Shown piece by piece: positions 16,701 through 17,348 of a stretch of DNA of 17,348 bases. The stretch comes from Bryobacteraceae bacterium. GTDB lineage: Bacteria > Acidobacteriota > Terriglobia > Bryobacterales > Bryobacteraceae. The translations under genes were made by a program, and so were the position numbers. Under the pieces are notes generated by a model. The model was given only the letters and a program-made list of their open reading frames with translations. It ran no database searches and was not told the origin of the DNA. Every line of letters starts with the position of its first letter. Position 1 is the stretch's first letter. Location of the stretch: positions 1-17,348 of the forward strand of contig JACMLA010000321.1 of NCBI GenBank assembly GCA_014379815.1. The letters are read 5' to 3'.

Positions 16701-17348
16701 CATCATCGTCGATCATGATCCAGTTGTCGCGGTCGGCGGGACTGACTGAGAGATTGGCGTCCCCACTGGAACTGTTTACAATGCGCGGCTCTACGTCAAA
16801 AAGGAAGCCATCGCGCACCTTGCTGATGAAACGAACGTTGGTGGAAAGTCGGACCGAGAGTGTGCGGGCTGTGGCTCCGGGGTTAGTCAATACTTCCAGA
16901 TAGCGGGCGAAATATCCGGTACGCGGGACGAAAATTTTCCGGGTGATATCGATTCCTGCAACGTTTTGCTGACTGATTGCAAGCTGCCGCCCGCTCTGAT
17001 CCGTAGTCGCAGTGGGCTGTCCGGTAAACGGTACAGGAGGGGCTCCATCAGCGATGACTTCGAGGTTATAACCTCCGTCATTAGCAGCGAAGTCGCCTGC
17101 AAAGAAGTCGGTTTCGCCATTTGCGATCGATCCATTCGACGTTAGGTTGTATTTGAATCCATTTACGTCGAATAGCGGAATATTAACTGGACGGAATGTG
17201 GCCGACAGGGCAATATTTACCGGAACAGTTTGGTTGTTTGAAGTAATCTGGCCTTGTCCGGCACCAAACAATTGCGGCTGCACGGTTCGGCTGTCGGCTG
17301 TCAGAGTAAAACCACCGACAGGAACACCGGCGAGCGTGTAGTTCCCCG
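4753..17348 (-). CDS. Giant multidomain exported protein (carboxypeptidase-regulatory, IPT/TIG-like and Big_5 repeats), start outside the window
   Basis: One frame stays open for 4,197 residues from the right edge (first full codon 17344-17346) to TAG at 4753-4755. A GTG at 17281-17283 is not the start: the 21 codons before it read on as a carboxypeptidase-regulatory-like strand pattern (GNYTLAGVPVGGFTLTADSR). Visible layout: residues 1-347 a beta-rich region; 348-618 about three carboxypeptidase-regulatory-like domains; 619-1905 fourteen IPT/TIG-like repeats; 1906-4197 twenty-one Big_5-like repeats ending at the stop. Composition is Thr/Ser/Ala/Val/Asn-rich, with only four cysteines noticed. 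Such arrays form extended rods on the cell surface or in the extracellular space, in adhesins, S-layer-like or matrix proteins, so I infer a long exported stalk or adhesin. No enzyme domain is visible. The C-terminus has no LPXTG, PEP-CTERM, T9SS-type or membrane anchor, so targeting must depend on the missing N-terminus. Domain classes are confident; function is inference. Confidence 0.9.
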   Translation of the reverse strand, partial: GNYTLAGVPVGGFTLTADSRTVQPQLFGAGQGQITSNNQTVPVNIALSATFRPVNIPLFDVNGFKYNLTSNGSIANGETDFFAGDFAANDGGYNLEVIADGAPPVPFTGQPTATTDQSGRQLAISQQNVAGIDITRKIFVPRTGYFARYLEVLTNPGATARTLSVRLSTNVRFISKVRDGFLFDVEPRIVNSSSGDANLSVSPADRDNWIMIDDDDDSDPFVSNATLTGFQVRSGVFNTLPQVVHVFDGPGGADSLDAGSLTQNFTGRFARLVEEWQNVTVPAGGTVAFLHFTSQQTSRNAARASADRLAQLPPEALAGLTAAELTQIRNFNAPPGGISSLPPLPELLGTVQGKVLAADGETAIPNASVSFRSRSPLFGRTFTATSDNSGSFRYLGQIQDGGSRPVPISDFSVSATLPSLNLMAPAVTGSFSTGSTSAARDVIFSGTGTLSGVVRRANGLVLSTGNIQVTGSVLLSALSDRIGIDGSFGFDALPPGNYNVVATVPNPQGTGLQGTATAAISSGLVTPVSVVLETSGAVSGTLRRPDGSAVIGLSIALRGTGLQMTAVTDTGGRFAFFDVRTGTWTLEAFEGSSRGYASAPVTVTPDATATAALTLATASISSLTPGSARQGETVDVELSGVATSFVQGNAQPDFGSGISIVSTTVTSPTRAVVRIQIATNAAIGTRTVNIRFGNLTASLPDGFSVLPGNPLLSGVVPGSGAQAQNTSVTITGQNTRFAQGTTSVSFGAGVLVNSLSVSSATSVTAQITVSPIAVAGVRSVTVTTGSEVVTAPSAFTIQAATFDLSSISPDVAGQGTTLNVTILGANTFFQQGLTAVSLGAGVTVNSVTVTSPLSLAANVTIAPLASAGARAVVVTTAGQTAFRAAAFSVIAATPSINSVIPATGRQGETISVVIGGQFTSFAAGTTFDFGAGIATNSVVVSSPTSATASITISPTATPGTRNLIARTQGQTVTLNNAFSIQAATFTLLSVTPAAGDQGSTLTVAIAGQNTSFVQGSTSASFGSGISLNSLTISSPTAASASITIAAGASVGPRTVTLTTGGQVASLANAFAVRAATPVITTVAPASGTQGQTLDVTITGSFTSFAAASAASFGAGITVNSTTLLSATQVRANLTISATAALGSRTVTVTTGGAVVTRLNGFEITEGAASLLSVNPATGDQGSTLTVAVVGQNTSFAQGTTTASFGAGITVNSLTVSGPTAASASITVSALAAAGPRTVTLTTGGQTASLANGFTVRAATPVITTLTPATGAQGQTLNITINGSFTTFTAASVASFGAGVVVNGTTFVSATQVRADITISAIAALGTRNVSVTTGSVVATRANAFDITSGSATLSSVAPAAGDQGSTLTVAIVGQNTAFAQGSTTASFGAGITVNSLTVTSPTAASASISIAALAVAGPRTVTLTTGGQVASLANAFTVRGATPVISTVVPGSGAQSQTLDVTITGSFTGFTAASVADFGAGITVNSTTLLSASQVRANITVSAIAAPGLRNVAVNTGTENASKLNAFEVIAGQSTILSVTPATGRQGQSVTVQITGQNTSFSAATQADFGQGIQVGTVQASSPTSATILVNILPSASAGLRTVTLTTSGQTARLVNGFTVQAGIPVISSVNPANARQGETGLSVTISGTYTSFVNGTTTASFGSGITVRSVVVQNSTTATAVLDVDPIASPGNRQVTLTTGTETATLNPGFSVQQGSSRILSLSPNQGEQGQTVTVNILGSFTNFGPATVVSFGGGITTGAITVNGPTDLSVAVNLSNAVATGPRTVTVTTGTEVVTSSFNVLPGNPGILTITPNVGVPGQTVAVALQGRFTNWQTGVTRAKFGEGISVGGAAAGDFGPVTVSGQDRITAQINVAGAATLGPRDVIVQTGTQTLNVLQGFTLTTADTTRPSVLRTGPVNGQTDVPLNASLTVEFNEPIDRTTLILANVSLFDYTAGTLDLTGATLSLDASGRIATFRLGKLLLANHQHQFYLNNNIKDPAGNRLIDYAFNFTTSFTPQTTGPMLTGTSPAAADGNVPLNTLVVLRFSKSINPTTQPAGLALQSGGVPIPGTWTYADQNRRLAFDPAAALAASTSYAIVLNSQLQDDAGNAVVNPGSTTFTTGTASDTVASQILSYNPPANQPSVGRNIEPTAYFSERINPLLLSTSNFYFYLADTGQVLASTIQVAPDRQSAKLVPAAQLLPNTSYRWYLANTTDLAGNTGGGINVLFTTGTASDSALPQVSAINPPNGVNGVPVNIRPAATFSEPINVTVFPANAMRLLQGSTPVAGAFAFSAGGTLMTFTPASALTTSTLYTVQISGLRDLSGNALPAFSSVFTTSATGTSDTTGPQVSSVTPAHPATNVAGLTPLVFTFNEAINPASVSEQSIRIAIEGDYNDVIGGTFSVNGSVVTFTPVQAWPGGRTVRRRICYNFCPQDLAGNQAQYYETAFTTGGPADATPPSILSVSPQNGSVGVGRAVTVVLTFSESLDASTIHGNNFALFNGFQRLGTSVQRSQDNRTVFLTANLPGDAIITVIATRDVKDLSGNSLVDFRSEFRTIPETSTNRPSIISQRPGNGASAVGRNSEITLYADKLLNAATLANNVRVTQDGVLITGTFSLTSGGYGIRFRPDSQYQSNALIEIFANENVRDTGGNSLQGYNGNFRIVPNVATAAPQIVRTSIVPGIQERLVSSVLDIELSEDIDPATVNSTTVQLRGPNNNSTIVTTSLTIRNGRIIRIAPAADLLPNVYYYWFVGAGVKDLQGQSLQNPQNTYFYTRNDATPDQNGPTVVAVAPPDGSTGIGVNALLRVTFSEEINPLTIDSNTVRISSGVATSIPASISFGQDNREITLTPLASLPETSTVSIAINGVQDTSANPVTPRTVQFTTSATADVVRPTVIRSSIPSGANNIAINSVFTLEFSEPVDSRTIVTNNNNVLYLYDNVINQYLPFTLSFAGDLKSITLAPIAPLGVGRAHQLYLQNYRDLAGNPGSALYLQFTTAFQTDNTPPQISLSNPGGQLPAPINSQIEILFNEPIQETSLASVNLIRGGAPQPVVRELSNGRRTLSLTPMKPLQENSAHTISVSEVRDSSGNILSGTVSRNFTTGPGADLVPPPTPTYSPASGATNVGRNSQMKAFFTEPVNPISLTSTNFRIYVQNTGVIVPSTFTVAADLLSATLVPSSPLQPNTTYQFQGYSITDRAGNSFPSFNSGFTTGIGSDSVAPSVTAINPANGAAGIPVNIRITAYLSEQIEQAVLPANAFRLRQGTTAIPGTTVLSTDRRSLTFTPTSSLAISSAYTVEISGLRDSSGNQIAAFSSTFTTGATGTPDSTGPTLTSLTPVNQAAGVPVTTPLTFTFSEPVNPATVNADTIRIYLQQNGNLVVAGTFAVSGNVVTFTPAQPYPASSRITRYINYSGPVQDLAGNNAQTSSTFFDTASTADAVEPEVLSVSPANNATGVGRDVTVVLTFSESLDPSTVNQTNISLFAGSTRIGTNITRSTDNRTLFLTGSLAGGALISVVVNGSVTDLSGNRLPEFRSQFTTLNDSDTQRPSIVSQRPGSGAQGVDRGAKLVLYATKPLNASSVTGGLRVSQNGALITGSVQLTNGGQVIEFTPSVPFAYGSFVQVFVEEFVRDLAGNLMNAYSGSFRITPDPVPVPPTVVRYSIQPGSQGQPRNPVIEIEYSEPLDPTTIIPANVELRGPNNNSSLVPSTITLRNGNIVRIRPQSTLTAGAYYYWFVGTGIKDMQGTSPTSANNTYFYAGDQTDTIAPAAPSIAPVNGSTSVGTNAYVRVTFNSPINPLTGDGNTLRLTGPGTTAIPVTLSVTNNNSEFVLTPLTVLPTAAQITVTINGIQDISGNVVPTTTSQFTTGSGPDLTPAQVVAVSFAYNQTNVPVNPVLTIEWTEPVDMSRYTAAEGTACSGNIYLYSYATAQCVPGTLSFSSDRRRLNFTPTAPLTTQTQHSWYVGSSVDFSGNNAPGVGGQLFTTAATPDTTVPQVLFTNPANGLSGVPVNAAIQILFSEPIQPTSASLVTLTSSGSLVAATRSFSEGNRLLTLTPVDLLGNNRTFTLSITGIRDLAGNQLAPVTRSFTTGSAFDAAGFASYQFTPVQGTINLPLSTSPSVVFTEPVNMVRLVADSSLTLRVNATNIVVPVAYTLSTDGRTVTMNPAASLSPNTQYVIRATTVVDWANNNPSANATATFTTVP
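5083..8031 (-). repeat. Nine-domain Big_5 super-repeat, copy 2 (domains 12-20)
   Basis: This block of 2,949 bp (983 residues) starts at DLVPPPT, exactly 2,940 bp after copy 1. The offset stays 2,940 bp at every landmark I compared through the first six domains, for example ACTCGGAGAA at 6951 and 9891. It shifts slightly in the last three. Domain 19 has a short insertion with a cysteine pair (Cys codons at 5611-5613 and 5569-5571) absent from its counterpart domain 10. Confidence 0.85.
8032..10971 (-). repeat. Nine-domain Big_5 super-repeat, copy 1 (domains 3-11)
   Basis: This block of 2,940 bp (980 residues) starts at DTVASQI and aligns domain by domain with the next block. Matching marker phrases include SISGLRD-type strands, VLTFSESLD, SQRPG, LRGPNNNS and YYYWFVG, in the same order in both blocks. 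Domain 5 here has two cysteines (CYNFC, 10051-10065) that its counterpart domain 14 lacks. Confidence 0.85.
11632..15492 (-). repeat. Array of 14 IPT/TIG-like repeats (residues 619-1905)
   Basis: Fourteen units of about 92 residues run head to tail. Each follows I.SV.PA.G.QGQT..V.I.G..T.F..GT..ASFG.GI.V.S..V.S.T.a.A.I.I...A..G.R.VTVTTG.......FtV. The first begins SISSLTPGSARQGE and the last ends VLQGFTLTT, carrying an insertion (GGAAAGDFGPVTV). The consensus suits IPT/TIG-type Ig folds, though the exact Pfam family needs an HMM search. Repeats 5 to 10 form a two-domain super-repeat, annotated separately. The boundary with the Big_5 array is sharp, at the DTTRPSV start of the first Big_5 domain. 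Confidence 0.8.
12745..14391 (-). repeat. Three tandem copies of a two-domain TIG module, 549-bp period
   Basis: TIG repeats 5-6, 7-8 and 9-10 occupy 13843-14391, 13294-13842 and 12745-13293. Odd repeats share GDQGSTLTVA and PTAASASI; even repeats share QGQTLDVTITGSFT, or a close variant, and a SATQVRANITIS-type segment. DNA landmarks repeat at exactly 549 bp: GTGTTCTGTCCT starts (plus strand) at 13220 and 13769, with a matching site at 14318, and again at 12671 in repeat 11. No length change separates the three copies, so they arose by in-frame duplication of the pair. Confidence 0.9.
15493..16305 (-). other. Giant protein: about three carboxypeptidase-regulatory-like domains (residues 348-618)
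   Basis: Three consecutive prealbumin-type beta-sandwich units can be read. Their openings are GTVQGKVLAADGETAIPNAS, LSGVVRRANGLVLSTGNIQV and VSGTLRRPDGSAVIGLSIAL. The middle unit shows the classic later strands GSFGFDALPPGNYNVVAT and the third shows GGRFAFFDVRTGTWTLEA. This matches the CarboxypepD_reg pattern of G.V....G..I.na.V ... G.f.f..l..G.Y.v.a. These are structural, surface-protein domains and imply no peptidase activity. They form the link between the N-terminal region and the Ig-like stalk. Confidence 0.75.
16306..17348 (-). other. Giant protein: unrecognised beta-rich N-terminal region (visible residues 1-347)
   Basis: The first 20 or so residues look like the end of a carboxypeptidase-regulatory-like domain. 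The rest is a beta-rich module I cannot name: NGFKYNLTSNGSI, a segment with ARYLEVLTNPGATARTLSVR (a possible strand pattern like those in extracellular beta-sandwiches), and an acidic run DDDDDSD near 16689-16709, possibly calcium-binding. It ends in a more helical stretch (RASADRLAQLPPEALAGLTA) and a Pro-rich linker before the next domain. It probably sits between the export signal and the repeat stalk. Confidence 0.5.

Noticed and set aside
4772..17341. Many plus-strand open frames of 60-200 codons, e.g. 6355-6870, 11663-12208 and 15857-16465
   Set aside because: They are antisense to one continuous 12.6-kb repeat-coding frame, have no recognisable domains and no consistent ribosome-binding sites, and follow from the biased codon use of the repeat gene.

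Overview
The window (17,348 bp, moderately GC-rich by eye) looks like a chromosomal segment from a soil-type Acidobacteriota bacterium, probably in or near the Bryobacterales/Solibacter group. This is inferred from protein style: a stand-alone Planctomycete-type cytochrome C protein beside a secreted beta-propeller, and a giant exported protein built from carboxypeptidase-regulatory, IPT/TIG-like and bacterial Ig-like (Big_5/SbsA-type) domains. Planctomycetota or Verrucomicrobiota cannot be excluded. I see no tRNA, rRNA, CRISPR array, insertion sequence, attachment site or origin.

Layout. (1) 1-336, plus: C-terminal end of a charged protein cut by the left edge. (2) 375-1874, minus: a compact two-gene unit. 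A secreted beta-propeller protein is followed, with only its TAA stop between them and in the same frame, by a small secreted c-type cytochrome (CxxCH) that starts at TTG. (3) 1875-1975: a 101-bp divergent intergenic region. (4) 1976-3157, plus: an unrecognised secreted protein, then a hairpin. (5) 3231-4769, plus: a DHA2-type (EmrB/QacA-like) 14-helix MFS exporter. (6) 4753 to the right edge, minus: one uninterrupted reading frame of 4,197 visible codons whose true start lies outside the window.

The giant protein is the main content. In N-to-C order it has a beta-rich N-terminal region with an acidic Asp run, about three carboxypeptidase-regulatory-like domains, 14 IPT/TIG-like repeats of about 92 residues, and 21 Big_5-like repeats of about 109 residues ending at the stop. 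Two nested higher-order periodicities are visible. In the TIG array an alternating two-domain module repeats three times with an exact 549-bp period. In the Big_5 array the domains follow a nine-domain cycle (2,940 and 2,949 bp), so that 21 = 2 + 9 + 9 + 1. The array therefore grew by duplication of multi-domain blocks as well as single domains.

How the genes fit together: the cytochrome and propeller are probably co-translated and act together outside the cytoplasmic membrane. The MFS pump and the giant gene converge and overlap by 17 bp at their ends. No functional link between the giant protein and its neighbours can be shown from sequence.
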